Of a DNA stretch of 64,000 nt, positions 12,221 to 25,009 are shown in pieces. How positions within the stretch are numbered: position 1 is the stretch's first letter; the number at the start of each line of letters is the position of its first letter. The translations under genes and the position numbers were made by a program. The notes below the pieces were generated by a model that did no database searches, was not told the DNA's origin, and was given only the letters and a program-made list of their open reading frames with translations. Source of the DNA: Eulemur rufifrons (lineage: Eukaryota; Chordata; Mammalia; Primates; Lemuridae); NCBI RefSeq assembly GCF_041146395.1, contig NC_090990.1, positions 50,637,501 through 50,701,500 of the forward strand, written 5' to 3'.

Positions 12221-12839
12221 AAAAAAAAATCAAGAGGAAAAAAAGCTAGATCTGCACACACCTGTGCCTTATTGCAAAGAAATTTAAAAAGACTTATGGA
12301 AGAAAGTAACGTATCTGAGACTCATCATAAAAGATTCCAACCCTTAAGAACTTATTGATCATTTTGCCTGACCTGAGACTATACCAAAAAATTCCATCTA
12401 TAAGCATTAATTAATTACCTTTTATCTGACTATCATACCTATTGGAATCTAAATATTCTCTAAGTTCTGTTTCAGTCTAACTTGTTTGTTATAGTGAAAA
12501 AAAGCTGAAAAAAGTCAATTTCTAGACTGCCACCTTACCTTACATAGTCACAGTCAGACTATGTTGCCTTGGTAACTTCACAAGGTAAAATGTACTGACA
12601 GCTGCATTCACCCATGATGTCATAGCAGATGGCATTGTCTGGGCATCAGAATAAAATGGTTGCTCTCTGGACTTGCTATTTGGACTGTCTCAGAAACTTC
12701 ATTCATAGAAAGGATCACACAATGTCAATGTTGAATGTGGTACTCTTTCAGGCACTAGATTGCTCCAGAGTACATCTCTCCCCATTGATACCAGTCAATC
12801 AACACAAGCCTGGAATACAGGGGAGTCCTTGGGTTCCTG
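12221..12839. other. unassigned intergenic sequence
   Basis: Nothing recognised. The frame at 12,629-12,958 (109 codons) has no domain and runs into a degenerate repeat. Confidence 0.4.
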
Positions 12840-13465
12840 TAGTAGATACTGTTTGTTGTTTACACTGTATCCATTCCTTCCTTTCTCCTTCCCTATTTTG
12901 TTTAGGTATACACCCCTCACACTCCCTGACAGTCATATTTGTAGCTCAGAAAAGCTGAACCCATCTACACTCAAGAAATGGATCATAATAACTGAGCCAA
13001 TCATTGTAAGTCCATCCCCTTGCCAGTGATTCGTTCAGGGACCCAGGTTTAAGTTAATCAGTGCACAGGCATTTCCCTGGTGACTGTATTGGTCCAGGAT
13101 TGAGTGCATGACCAGTTTGGCCCAATCAACTTGCAAACCACCATTCCATGGTTAGAGGAGGAAAGAATCCCTTTCACCAGGTCCACAAGAACAAGGAATT
13201 GTTCTGCCACAGTTACAGTGACCAGGCATGTTCAAACCATGAAGGATGCAAGCCTGAGGCCAAAGCTGACACCTGGTAGAAGGACAGAGCAGAGACAATA
13301 GTGGAGTAATGGAATCAGAGCTCTTGATTGAGCCTTCCTTGTAGACTGTTCCACCTCTGGACTTCCAGTTACATGATATAAGTCATTCTGTTATTGTTTA
13401 ACATAGTTTAAAGTCAAGGTTTCCTGTTTCATGTAACTGACAACATCTTTACTGATACAGTTCAA
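12840..13465 (+). repeat. ancient interspersed repeat, family not named
   Basis: The 3' part ('cttccagttacatgatataa', 'ctgttattgtttaacatag', 'tgtaactgacaac..tactgatacag') matches a common mammalian interspersed repeat ending in 'ttattgtttaagcc..ctgatac'. I cannot name the family; an old LTR is likely. A related 3' segment occurs at 26,340-26,460. No coding content. Confidence 0.45.
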
Positions 13466-15050
13466 GTATCCAGTAACAAATATGTGCTCTTGGACACACC
13501 CCTTCATGTCTTTGTATCTCAGCTCTCCTTTTGAACAATAAAGGGATTTGGATTGGAAGCCTCTAAATTGTCCTTCTGGTATTCTAAACTCCCATGTCTA
13601 ACAGGCAAAGCATAGTTCTAGGCACCATGAAGTTTTCAAAACAGTATAAGAACTCAAGTGGGCAGTTAAGGCCCAAAGCTTAGGACAAAAGGCATTAGAA
13701 AGTATGCTGCATTTTAAGAACAATGGCCTCTAGAAGTTTACCTGAAGGGCTTAGTGAGAGGTGCCAAAACTACCTAATCTCTAGTCAATATAAGAAAGAC
13801 CAAGAGAAGGAAAAAGTAGTGAATCTTTTGGAAAGTACAGAATTCACAAAGAGAGTGTATTTTCTTCTTCACTATCACCTGTGGAGGAGGGGTGGCTGGT
13901 TGCTTCCCTTCCTCCTAACCACGGGGGCTCCAGTAGAAGCACTCATAGACTGGGATGCCTGCAACAAGGGTGAACTTGCATTTATTCCACAGTCAGAAAT
14001 ATGCTTGGCTAGGAGCTTATTAATCTGTCCCCTTTTCACCCTGAACAGGGGAAGAGAGAACTAGAAAATAGCAGCACTGAAAAAGGGGCCAGAGTGGAGC
14101 AGCCTGTTTCGGCTGTACCTGAGATTCTTGGATGGCACCAAGAAAGGTATTTGGGCTTAGTCTGGGCCATCTGCTGAGTCAGGGAGCCCAAGCAGGATGG
14201 AGTACCTTTTGGGGGAACTGAGGAATGGTTAAGTTGATTGCAAGCTGGATTTCCCAAGTCATTGCACTGTGCAGATGAGAGAGGCCCTGCAGCCTAGGGT
14301 GAGGATATGAATGTCTGCTCACCTAACACAAGGTCTGCCATATTGCAGATGCACAGTAAATATTGGTGGAAGGAAGTTAGGAAAGAAAGAAGTTAGTTGG
14401 TTAGTTCTTTCTTTTTGTACAGCACTTTGCATAGTCTATGTGTGATTTTTGAGGAAGATGAGGATAATAAAAGCAATATGTCTAGGCTCCTATGACTCCT
14501 CTTCACTATATTGTAGCTCACAAACACACTCATTTTTAGCCTCTGAAATGGCTTCTCCCACTTCATGTCTTTCTCCTTTACACACACCTGGAACTCCTGA
14601 GAAACTGAACCCACTTGCTGTTCCTGAAGTACAGCCAGCAGTGTGGAAGTCCTCTCACAGACACTAGGAGAGACCTAAACACTGTCTCTCCTGGTATATC
14701 TGGCAAACCCTTCTTCCTCCTCCATCAGTAAGAGATCTTGAAGTATTTCCTGACTTTCCCATATAAGATTTGAGGCTTCCATGACACCCGTGCATCTCTT
14801 TTTACTATTCTTTATTAACTTCCTGAGTCATGTTTACCCGGGGTCTTTTATATGATCCAAATTTGGTATTTTTCTTACCTTGAATCAGTACCATTTATTA
14901 TTTTCTGTATTAGTTTACAGTGAACATTTTTCCATTGTTTTCTTTCTACATTTCTGTCTTGACAAAATTCTTTGAAATTAAAATTACATTCTCCAGGGTG
15001 CTATCCACTCTTTCTATTCTGGAAAAATATTGATAGAGCTGCCCATACAG
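13466..15050. other. unassigned intergenic sequence
   Basis: No repeat or exon recognised in 1.6 kb. A 113-codon plus frame at 13,723-14,064 and a 73-codon minus frame at 14,036-14,257 overlap tail to tail and look like chance. Confidence 0.4.
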
Positions 15051-15053
15051 TAG

Positions 15054-15089
<36 letters not shown>
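15054..15089. repeat. (TG)n microsatellite
   Basis: Uninterrupted TG dinucleotide run of about 17 units, followed by 'tatgacagg'. Confidence 0.97.
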
Positions 15090-15092
<3 letters not shown>

Positions 15093-15124
15093 ACAGGTTT
15101 TAAAGATTATCTAATCAACATCCT

Positions 15125-15265
15125 TGTTTCAATGATAAGAAATTTGAGGTCATCAGAGGTGAAATTACTTCTCTAAATTTGTAAGCTTTATAGTAAAGCC
15201 AAAATACAAACCCTGATATCCCAATTGACAATAAAGTGTTGGTTTTTCCAAGACAAAGCAAATCG
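15125..15265 (-). mobile_element. MIR SINE fragment
   Basis: Reverse MIR: 'atgataagaaatttgaggtc', 'gaaattacttctctaaat', then 'caaaccctgatatccc' mirror the 'aggaaactgaggc / taacttgcc / cgaaccc' order. Strongly diverged. Confidence 0.55.
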
Positions 15266-15539
15266 AACCATCTTAAATTGAGCTACTCAAAATTCTGTGA
15301 TGAAAATACTACACATTACCAGAGTGATCTTCATATCGATTTCAGAACCGCTGGCCACAGCTTTGAATGTAGGGTATTCCAAGCTAATGGAATATAAGGC
15401 AGGACCATAATATGTATAAGACAAGACTGAATTAGCATGTAAAAAAAAAATCCAGCAAAAATTATTATTTACTCTCTGTACCATTTTCAGAATTTGGCAG
15501 TCTTTAAACTGGAAGGAAGCCTACAAGTTACTCAGAAAA

Positions 15540-15775
15540 GTGCCTTCTGTGTGTCAAGAATTTTAGCAGCCTATTCACCTACCAGATCTTATTTATTCAT
15601 CACAAAACAATCACATTGAGGAAAGTGCTACCTCTATTTTTAAAATGACAGGACTTGGGTTAAATAAGGTAAATGCCTTCCTCAAATTTTCATAGCCAAG
15701 TAGTTACGGACCTGGTCTACAAATTCAGGTGTGGCCAACTTCAAGCCTTCTTAACCCTTTGCACCTAAATCAGAT
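15540..15775 (-). mobile_element. MIR SINE
   Basis: Reverse MIR running from 'ttctgtgtgtcaagaatttt' through 'cttatttattcatcacaaaa' and 'aaatgccttcctcaaatttt' to 'aacccttt'. Order and spacing fit a nearly full MIR despite heavy divergence. Confidence 0.65.
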
Positions 15776-16059
15776 TTACTTCCTCTCATCATGGGATTCT
15801 CTTCCACAGATCGCGTGGAGTGGAGTCCCCAGTTTCACCTGGCATACTTAAGTCTGGGGTGGATTTTGTTTTGAGAAGCAGCTCTTTGTATATCTGAAGA
15901 ATTCTGGGTTTCCTTCCTAAATTTAGATCCCCAAATTTGCCTACAGGAATTTCCACTGAGTCTTTATGCAGCCCTTTGGAGCTAACCTAACCAACTAATT
16001 CTTTGTAACTACACTTCTTCCAATCTCCTTACCTCTTTCTCAATTCTGAGTCTTCATTT

Positions 16060-16330
16060 CTTCAGTGAAAACATCCAGTATTCCTTCAGATATTATTAGT
16101 AAAACTTTCCTCCTAGGCTCCTCCCTGCATGGTACTTCTTGCACCTTATATTTTCAGTGTTGCCATTGAAGTATAGCTCTCAGAACAGGAGACAATATTC
16201 CATCTGTAGTCTGTTTTCAACTGGACACTAAATTTCAATGAGCACAGCCTAAGTTTATTAGCGTTTTCATCAGGATCCCAACATACTAAAGATACATTTT
16301 CTGAGCACCATTCTGCAAGGCTTAAGAACA
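16060..16330. mobile_element. L3/CR1-like LINE relic
   Basis: The stretch around 'cagaacaggagacaatattc' / 'catctgtagtctg' and 'gcacagcctaagtttattag' resembles an old amniote CR1/L3-type LINE 3' region. Very diverged, so family and strand are uncertain. Confidence 0.35.
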
Positions 16331-17394
16331 CTCAAGAAACTCTCAAAAACTTAGCTAACAACACTTAAGATCCATCCCATTAAAAGAAACACTATTAACA
16401 TGTATTCAAATGCAGCTGAGTTGGATCTCAACTTGCAACATTGAAGACTTTTATAGAAAATAACAAGCTACTTAGCTCTGTGTTACTTTTGTTGAATTAG
16501 TTACAGAGCCAAATCAAGTTTGGTGGGATTTTTGCCAGCTTCTGTCCCAAGATGTGCATTGACCTTCATCTGATGCCATTTCTAGGGACATCCCAGTTAG
16601 TGGAATGTAAGAATAACAGAACCACAGATTCAAGACTTGGTCATAAACTAAGAAATTATTTTATTCCTCTGACTTCATTTTTCAAGAATGTTCTTTTATT
16701 TTAATGGCTTAACCAAGGCAGTGGTTGGGTCTTTCTCTCCCATGCAAGGGAGAATCAGCAACAACCTAAAGAATCATGCCTCTATGCCCTCAATAACCAA
16801 GAAAGATAAGGGGTAGTAGGGAAGATTTCAACCAACACTACATAACACAGCTCTCTCATATTGTTAGTACAGAGCAGTATAGAAGAAGAAAAATATATCC
16901 TTTTTGTGTCACAGCAAGTAAATACTGCCTATTTATATATTTGTGATAGACAAAAGGATCAGCTAGATTATAAGCAACATTAAGATTTCTGTCTTTACCA
17001 TCATATTCCATACACAATAGATAATGCTGCACACATGTGGTTGAATAACTAAATGAACTGATAGGATCAAATCTATAAATGGTGGACATTGGCTTGACTG
17101 AGGTTTGTGTGTCTCCTGATGGGGTCTAGATTCTCTTTCAATGACATGGTCTTTGGATTTTTGCTGCCATTGCCCATTAGCAATCCTTATAGTCAATGCC
17201 CCTAGACAAAGTCAGGTTCCTCAGTCTTACGTTCTTTCATAATTTAGTTGCATAAGTTGGGTGAACTGAGCTCCAACAAACATACACTTTTATTCTTCTA
17301 TCTTGGAGAGATGATCTGATCAAAAAGAGTCTTTTAGGAGAAATGTTGGTCAAAGGTAACACATTATCCGTCAGAAGATAAATATGTTTTGGTG
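16331..17394. other. unassigned intergenic sequence
   Basis: Nothing recognised. Two minus-strand 77-codon frames near 16,856-17,196 overlap each other and show no domain. Confidence 0.4.
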
Positions 17395-17600
17395 ACTAAT
17401 TAATAATACTATATTGTATACTTGAAATTGGCTTGGAAAGTAGATCTTGAGTGTTCTCACCACACACCAAAAGAATGCTATGTTAATTAGCTTGATTGTG
17501 GTAATCATTTCACAATATATATCAAATCATCACATTGCACACTTTAAATATATATAATTTTTATTTGTTAATCGTACTTCAGTAAAGCAGAAGGGAAAAA
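17395..17600 (+). mobile_element. L1M LINE 3' end
   Basis: Plus-strand L1M 3' terminus: 'gtagatcttgagtgttctca', 'ttaattagcttgattgtggt', 'aatcatttcacaatatatat', then 'aatttttatttgttaat' and a short A-rich end. The order is diagnostic for L1M-type 3'UTRs. Confidence 0.85.
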
Positions 17601-18139
17601 AGAATCTTTTACATCAGGTTGATTTGGCCCAGACACAGACTTTCTAAGTTAATATAATGGGCCTTATAGCATAAGCAGGTTTAGAAGTAGATCAAAGGTT
17701 TCTTAACAATATTCTGCCAGGATTACTGTTTTGTATGGAGTAAGGTCAAAAGTTATGTCAATAGGACAAATATATTCTCCCATGGGGACATATTTGTCTG
17801 ATCGACCTAGTAACTTTTAACCTTACTTAATAAATAATCATAAATATTATTTATGATAAATAAATAATACTTATTAGGTGAGGAGTGCTTGCTCTTAGGT
17901 AATTTGTGATATATAATCAGTTATAGATCTTGTTGAAATAGAAAATAATTTGAAAGCAAAGAAACAATCATATCTCAGTCTTCCTCACTCACAGAAGGAG
18001 AACTCACATCTTTCCATTTGTGAGATATCAAATCCTGGACCAAGGAAATCCTTTTGTGTCTAGACAATGGTGTTATATAAGATAAAGGAATAAGACCTCA
18101 TTCATATATGTAGATAGGTACAGTTTCCCAGAGGAGAAG
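17601..18139. other. unassigned intergenic sequence
   Basis: AT-rich, nothing recognised apart from a local 'aataaataat' palindrome-like stretch near 17,826-17,875. Confidence 0.4.
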
Positions 18140-18510
18140 TGCTCTTGTTTGGATGTTTGTGTCCCTTCACCCATTCAAATATTGAAATCCTAACCCTCCC
18201 CACCCCCAAAGTGATCTATTAAGAGATGGGCCTTTGGGAGGTGATTAGGTCATGAGGGTGGAGGATTATCATCCTTATAAAAGAGGCCTGAGGGAGCTTG
18301 TTTTTCCCTTTGCCATGTGAGAGAACTCAGCTAGAAGATACCATCTATGAAACAGAGAGACAGAGAGTGCTAACCAGACACCAAATCAGCTCATCTTGAT
18401 CTTGGACTTCCTAGTCTCAAGAACTGGGAGCTAGAATTTTCTATTGTCTATAAATCACCCAGTCTGAATCTAAGGTATTTTGTTATAGCAGCCAAAATGA
18501 ATTAAGGTAA
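18140..18510 (+). mobile_element. MaLR solo LTR (MLT1/MST type)
   Basis: A solo LTR of the ERVL-MaLR group. It starts 'tgctcttgtttggatgtttg', has the diagnostic 'gggcctttgggaggtgatta' and 'ggtcatgagggtggagga', a promoter-like 'ccttataaaagaggcc' (TATA at about 18,276), 'tgatcttggacttcctagtc', and ends in 'tttgttatagcagcc' near 18,495. No internal sequence adjoins it. No clear flanking duplication seen. Confidence 0.88.
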
Positions 18511-18754
18511 GGGGGTTGGGGGCACCAAATTGTGGAGCTTAAAGAGGGCTAAGGCAAGAAAAGGAAGAGATACTATAGGTCTGACTTTTGTAAAATCACA
18601 CCCCCTACTAGACCTTCTCCATAGAGTAGAGCAAGGAGTGTCACAGGCAGGAAGATGGGGTGGGCAGGGGACCCATTCCAGCAGAACTACAGTGGCACAT
18701 CCACATTGTGCAATTGGTATTTATTAGTTGATTATTTGACTAATGGCCTTCTCC

Positions 18755-18850
18755 ACACACTGAGCCCCTCTCTTCTGCTCCCTCTGCATCTCTAGCTCCT
18801 AGGCTGATGCCTGGCATGTAGTAATTACTCCATTTAAATGAATGAAGGTT
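18755..18850 (+). mobile_element. L2 LINE 3' end fragment
   Basis: 'ctgatgcctggcatgtagta' followed by 'aaatgaatgaaggtt' fits the last ~90 bp of L2. Confidence 0.55.
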
Positions 18851-20714
18851 AAATACACAAATGAAAAGCTTCTTTTCTTAGTAAATGTAAAACTCATAGC
18901 CTTCTAGGTTGGAATCAAAGAAGAACCAAATGGGAAGGGTAGCTGGTGAATCAGCCCATGTCTGGACCAGAAATTCACCTTTCCTTTTAGGGTCAGTCAC
19001 TGACTGTCTGTGACATCACCATACTGGCCTACGCCCACCTCCCACTCTTGAAAGTCTCTCTTAATATCTCTTATCCCAGATGAGGAAGGACTAGAACAAA
19101 TGAAATTCACTATAGACACACATAGAGTAAAGGGGAAATAAACGCAGGATCAGGAACCTCCATCAGTGGTCTAATTTAAAGAGCTTTTTCTGAAATTTTG
19201 GATGGTATAGAAATAAATTATCTGGTAGATCTCGATGAGATAAAAGAAACCTAAATAAATTAACATCTATTTATTTAAAAAAAAAAACATTAAAATGGGT
19301 TTCTGACATGCTATAACTATGGATTGTTCTAGAGCATAGAATACCATGTGGTCCAATTTTCTGTACTTTCAGGGAATCTAAAAGTACAAAAAGAATTATC
19401 TAATATCAAGAGGACTAGTGGAAGAGACAGAACTGGGATTCAGGCCACTTAATATCTAGTGAAGCTCTCTGGTCCCAATTTAATGTTTATTGCCAACTGC
19501 CTGACTCTGCAAGTCTCCATGGGCCCAAATCACTGAAACCTAAATCAAATTAGATTTCAAATCAAATTAATGCTACTTGTGAAATTTCATTAAAATATAG
19601 TTTATCTTAACTTCTTATTATTTTGTTAACTGCAGAAGTAACTCAATACATTAAAGAAACTTGATAGTTGTTGACTGATAAATGTGTGTGCAAGGTAGTG
19701 AGAAGAAAGAATAGTTGCTTGTTTAGAGAAAGGTGGGGTTTCGAGATAATATGCTCTTCCAATTTGTCAGGTGAAACTTTTTGCATAATCAGACAATCAG
19801 GAGATAGTCACATGATAAATAGATGAACCAAATTATTCTGGGTCAAGGGTTTGATAGAAGAAGTCTTTAGGGCAGGATTAAGACAATGACACAAGAAGAT
19901 GTTGAGTAAATTTGCCTGAGAGAAGCAAGTAGAATGGGCAGAAGAGGCAGAGATAAGGAAAGAGGTAGGCACTTTACTGGGAATGTCTGCCTAGAAGCTT
20001 TCCGACACTTTCAGGTAGTCAACTGTCCTCTGTTACTTTATCCACCTGGAATTAGATGTTGCACCATCTGACACGGTTATATCTCCAGGTGTATTGCAAT
20101 CAGCAATAGCTGTTTTGCTTGTTCTTGGATGAACAACTGCTAATAAGTAAACTCAATCATAACACTAGAAGACAGAAATGAAAATAACGAGACGTGGGCA
20201 GAAAACCTTTGCCACAGAAGTCTTTGGGCTAAATTACAGAAAGGTGTTACCATTTCTCATATGGATTAGACCAAAAGACATGATGGAAACTTGGTAGAAA
20301 AGGTGGCAGGCATGGTCATGAGGATGGGACTAGGGAAAACCAAGTTGTCTACAGAGCCTAGAGAAGGTGATCATGTCCAATACTAAGTGACTGAGCAAGG
20401 TCATACGTAATTCTGACAGGCATGAGAATTGAAGGAGTTATAATCAGTGGGATGGAGCATGTCCCTGGAAGTTGCCAGCAGAAAAAGATGTGCAAAATCT
20501 GAGTCATATATTGGGACTACACAGTAGGCTATTTCTGGAAACAACCAGAGATCTAGTCAGAGAAGACAAGATAGAGCCCCAAACATACAGACTGGGACAG
20601 CCACAGGAGTGTTGGAGGGAAAACACTTAGAAGATACCAGGGGGGACAGGGTTTACTCAGCATAGCAAGGCTGAGTCTATCACACCAAAGGCAGATCCAC
20701 TTTGGTTGTACTAG
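18851..20714. other. unassigned intergenic sequence
   Basis: 1.9 kb with no repeat or exon recognised. An A-run lies at about 19,277-19,289. No open frame of note. Confidence 0.4.
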
Positions 20715-20905
20715 GTAAGAGCAGTGGTTTGGGTGTTGACAAGCTTTGGTTCCAAATCCTGGCTTTGCTGCTTACCAGCTGTGAAACTTTGAGGGATAAG
20801 TTAATTACCCCTTTGAGCCTCAGTTTCCCCATTTATAAAGTGAGATAATGCCTAAACCATTTGTCCAGAGGATTAAAGGAAATACCATTTTAATTTATAG
20901 TTGAG
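20715..20905 (+). mobile_element. MIR SINE
   Basis: Plus-strand MIR: 'aagagcagtggtttgggtgt' (5' end), 'tggttccaaatcctggcttt', 'gcttaccagctgtgaaactt', 'gagcctcagtttccccat' and 'gaggattaaaggaaat'. Good preservation. Confidence 0.9.
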
Positions 20906-21799
20906 TATGTGACATAAGGTAAAAGTAGATATTATCTTAATTATTTTTCACTGATGCAATCAAGGTCACTAATATGCCTCTGGCTTAGAAACTGGATGAG
21001 TTTGCCTGACAGTGGTGGCATAAGTTCTAGATGAGAAAACTAAGGAAGTTGAGGAACTTAGAGGTATCAACCTTACTGTGTCTCAGCTTCCTCACATGTG
21101 AACCCATTGACTTGGTCCTTAACCAAATTATTGGTCCCTGCTAAGTGAGCATCTCCACACATTGTGGATGAAATCTTTCCTCTAACAAAAACTTTACTGG
21201 ATTGAACAGTAAGGCTACAGCACAGTGAGACACTGTCTGAGAGTCAGGAATCAGGGCAGAGGGCTCTGGCTCCCAGTGCATGATCCCATACTGGATCTGT
21301 CCTGTCCTCATCTCTAGACCCTACTTACCTCCTGTCTCTAGGAAGGTATCTAGATGAAAGATTTCAGCCTCTAACATGTTAATGAGATAAAAGCCTCTGT
21401 CCCAGGCCTTGGAGACCCATAAGTTCATTTGCAAGGTTTTGTTATTGAAATAAGTTTTCAGAAAGCAGGGATGTTAGTCTATTCAAAGCCCAGTGCCCCT
21501 GTCCCAGGTCTGTCTTCCACAGTTAGCAGGGCACAGAGAGTGCTCATGTTGTTGGTCCTGTATTTCTGGCAACATCACTCACACATCAGATGTCACTTCA
21601 CTCCTATAGGAATGCAGAGGCCCTTCCTTCTTTGGTATTAGAAGTAAACCAGTTTCTTGATAACAACACGAAGTCTGCCCACCTGGCCATTGACAGAGGC
21701 AGGGAAAGGACATAAGTGCCTGTGGGTGCCTGCAGGAACACACATGTGAGCATGTGTGTGCAGGTGGTCATGGAGGGACAGAGATGAATGCTGAAACAG
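20906..21799. other. unassigned intergenic sequence
   Basis: Nothing recognised. Confidence 0.4.
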
Positions 21800-21890
21800 G
21801 CCTCTTGATCAGTGCACCTACCTCACAGCACTGAGAGTACTAAATAAAATCACGTATTTAAAATAGTTTAACACAGGGTGGTATTCTACT
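21800..21890 (+). mobile_element. MIR SINE 3' fragment
   Basis: 'cacctacctcacagcactga', 'ctaaataaaatcacgtattt' and 'tttaacacagggtgg' follow the MIR 3' half order. Confidence 0.5.
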
Positions 21891-23899
21891 CAGTAACTGT
21901 AAAGTGTGCTTGTGTTGGTCCGGAGCAATTTGATTTCAAGAAACAGAACCCTGATTTAAACTACCTTAGACAACAGGGGAGTTATTTATGCATCACTCAG
22001 AAACACAGACATCACACTGAGTTACCCGAGGGAATCATATACCGTATGGGACATAGGTTCACAGATGTTGGAAGGCTCAAAGGGCAAAAGGGACACTGAA
22101 CTAACCCAGAAATGGTGACTGCAGGAAGAAGCCCTCTCCCCAGGCTGGGGGAGCGGAAGGGGTAAGTCTCCAGAACCATGGATCTCAGAGGAGGGGCTCT
22201 GTGGACTGGATGCTTAGACTTCTGAGGAAGGAGCAGGTCCCATCCCAGCTGCTCTTGGTTCCTCTGGGGGCCTGTGCTGAGCCTGCTGCTAGGAGCACCG
22301 CAGTGCCAATGAAGCGGGAAGCTGCCGTCAACTGCCTCTGCCTGGAAGACGCTGATGAGAACAGTCAAAAAACAGAAAGGAAGGCCGTCTCCTCCCCTGG
22401 GGCATTTCTATCTCTCTTTTGTGACTCCTGCAACCTAAATGAAGCCTCTGGCAGAGGGGCCTGGGAAATGCAGTTTGCAGAATATAAAAGGAGGGTTTGG
22501 GGCTGAGAGATAACAGGGAAATAATTGGCAAATTGGCTTATGGAATCCAAGGAAGGCTCAACTCAGAAACCATGGGAACCAGGACCTGCAGGTTGCTAGG
22601 ACTGCGTCTCTGTTCTCTAACTTGTGCTGCTCACTGCTCACCAGCTTAGGCATTTCCATTCTCCATGGTAGCACATAGCCACCAACATATCCCAAACCTG
22701 ACTCCCCACATTGAGCACTACAGATGAATTGAAACTTAGCTCAATTATATCTGCCTTCACTGTAGTCTTACTCTAATATGACCTCAACCCAAATACATAG
22801 CCTCTATGAATTTTAGATATTCTTTCCTCTTTAAGGTGGATTAAATAAGATTGTATTGGATGACTAAGGTAATGCTTATGAAATACTTGACTTTGGGGAA
22901 ATAGAGATGACTACATCTCAAACTTAGAAGTCACAAGGAGTATTTCTATTCTATTTCACCATATTTCAATGATGGGTCATTGTATAATATTTTAGGAGAT
23001 ATCAAAATTCCCTTACACCTGTAGTGTAAGATTTTAGACGTACCTCTGTTCTGCTCTCAAGACACCACAGTTAACTCATAGGCATGATTCTTCCATTGCA
23101 ATTTCTTCCTTTCTTCACACTTCCTTTTAGCCAGAATCCCATTAACAACTGCATCACAGTGAGAAAAGGAAAAGAAAGATGAAATTGATGAAATTTAGTT
23201 CAGATTGTTATATTTGTTCTTCAAGGTTCTCAAAAATTTTGGAGCAGGCACAGCAGCAAAACAAGCTAACAGAGCCTTGATTTGCCATGTTTTAACTCTT
23301 GACCATGAGTTTTTGCTGATGACGGCTTTTTATTTTTTTTTTTCATTTTCATAGTGAGAAACAATTATATTTTCACAGGTAATGAGTATTAAATAAGGTA
23401 ACATTTGCAATTAAAAAAAAAATCACTTCTCAGGCCCCTTCTGATTTTCAACCACAGACACTTGGGTGACCAGCATGAATAGAGCTGAGGGCAGTCCCCC
23501 AGGCTTGCCTACTTTGATACAAACAACCTTTGCTCACCTTGTGACTCAGTTCTCCTTACCTGTTCCATTGCCAGGATTAGAGGTCATTAGGCTCAGGAAA
23601 GCTCAAGGTCAGGGACAAGGAGGTCCAAATCTCAAAGTGGCCCAAAGCAGAGAAAGACCCAGAACTCAGAAGGGTCAGGGCTACTCTGAGTCAAGTTCAG
23701 CTATCACATGGATGTATCCATTTGAGTAGAACTGCCAGGATTGATAACTGTATTCGCCGGTTATTTAACTAGAAGTGAGTGGTCCAAAAAAATGTGTGAG
23801 TAAAGACATAAGAATCATAACCATTTTTTTTTAAACAAAGTGAGTCCATTTCAGTTGAGCTGTATAGCTCAGTCACCCAAAGGCAGTAGTTTCAAAACC
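21891..23899. other. unassigned sequence with a GC-rich patch
   Basis: A GC-rich patch at 22,090-22,510 stands out from AT-rich surroundings and is open on both strands (118 codons minus at 22,012-22,368, 101 codons plus at 22,201-22,506). I see no domain, no clean splice-bounded exon and no known gene. A degenerate interspersed repeat is the likeliest explanation. The rest of the interval shows nothing. Confidence 0.4.
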
Positions 23900-24770
23900 T
23901 CTAAGAAGTTCTTATTGTCTTCAGGGTAAAATCCAAACTGTTAGTCCCACATCCAAGGTTCTTCCTGCATTGGCTCTGTGAATTATTCAAAATCTAAGCT
24001 GTTAAAACTTTAAATTATTTTAAGACTTAAAGGAATGTGGTTATGGAGCCTGAGTCACATGGCAGGCAGCTGTAACCTAAGCAATTGCAAACTTTGTTTC
24101 TCTGATTATAGATTAGCCTTCTTCCTTACCTACATTGTTTTGTAAAATGTTGTAAATGTCTCAAGAGTGCCAGGGAAGATCCCTTCACTCTCACCATTTA
24201 TCTTCATCATAGATTAACTTCCCTCTTCCCTTTCTCACACAAAGACTTCATGGCTATCACGTTGTCTTAAGATGAAATGTTAAATATACTCTTTTAAATT
24301 GGAAAGGAAATGAATGAAAACAAACCATAAGGAAGAAAAGAAAACAAATTATAACTAATTAAATTGTAACTCCTAAACCAGCCTTGTATAGAAAATGTTA
24401 CAATCCTATTAAACTTTTGTTTTCTGCCTATATAAGCAAGAACTTAACTTTTGACTTTGGAGCACTGACCCTATTCCTTTGGAGTCTGTTACACCTGAAC
24501 GGCCATTCTCAGCTTTGCACTTGAATAAATTCTTGAAAACTGGATTCTGGTCCTTTTGATTCTTTCACGTTGACAGTTCCAACTCATCCTCTCAGCTCTA
24601 AGTTCCATCGCCTTCTCTCCACAAGACAGCTGTTCTCCTATTGCATTTAGCCTTCAACACAGGTTGTTCCCTTTCCCAAACTGCCCATGACCATCTCCTA
24701 CTCATCTTCCAAGACAGGGATTGAACACCATTTCCTCTGAGGAGCGGGCAGTCTTACCAGCTCCCTCCGC
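23900..24770 (+). mobile_element. L2 LINE, split by an ERV LTR
   Basis: Plus-strand L2 3' region in two parts: left 'cagggtaaaatccaaactgt' to 'cctgcattggctc' (to 23,976), right from 24,576 with 'actcatcctctcagctct', 'ctactcatcttccaagac' and 'caccatttcctctgaggag'. The parts join in L2 order once the LTR at 23,977-24,575 is taken out. Confidence 0.75.
23977..24575 (+). mobile_element. ERV solo LTR in an L2
   Basis: A 599-bp LTR starting TGTGAATT and ending TTGACA. It has a TATA-type 'ctatataagcaa' at about 24,428-24,439 and a polyadenylation signal 'gaataaattc' at about 24,523, in the order expected for U3-R-U5. The flanks 'gctc' (23,973-23,976) and 'gttc' (24,576-24,579) could be a 4-bp target duplication with one change. 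No internal ERV sequence follows, so it arose by LTR-LTR recombination. The exact family is not assigned. Confidence 0.75.
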
Positions 24771-25009
24771 ATGGCACACCCAATGCAACATATAACTATT
24801 AAAATAGCTTCTCTTCCGACTAGACCATGAGTAGTCCCTTGCAGGTATTAACAGAAGCTGGGCTAATTCATCATCACATTCCACCTCCCTGTCTCTCTCC
24901 ACCCCACGTCTGATATTTATAAAATTTTGAGAAAGAATGGGAAAAAATTCTCTCACATACATGTTTACCCCTGAACCCCCTCTGCTCTGTGATTCCCCTT
25001 GCAATGAGC

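Noticed and set aside
15054..15089. Repeat arrays as possible CRISPR
   Set aside because: All tandem repeats here are mono-, di- or tetranucleotide microsatellites in a mammalian genome; no spaced direct repeats or cas genes.
22012..22506. Overlapping 118- and 101-codon frames as possible exons
   Set aside because: Open on both strands because of GC-richness; no domain, no convincing exon boundaries.
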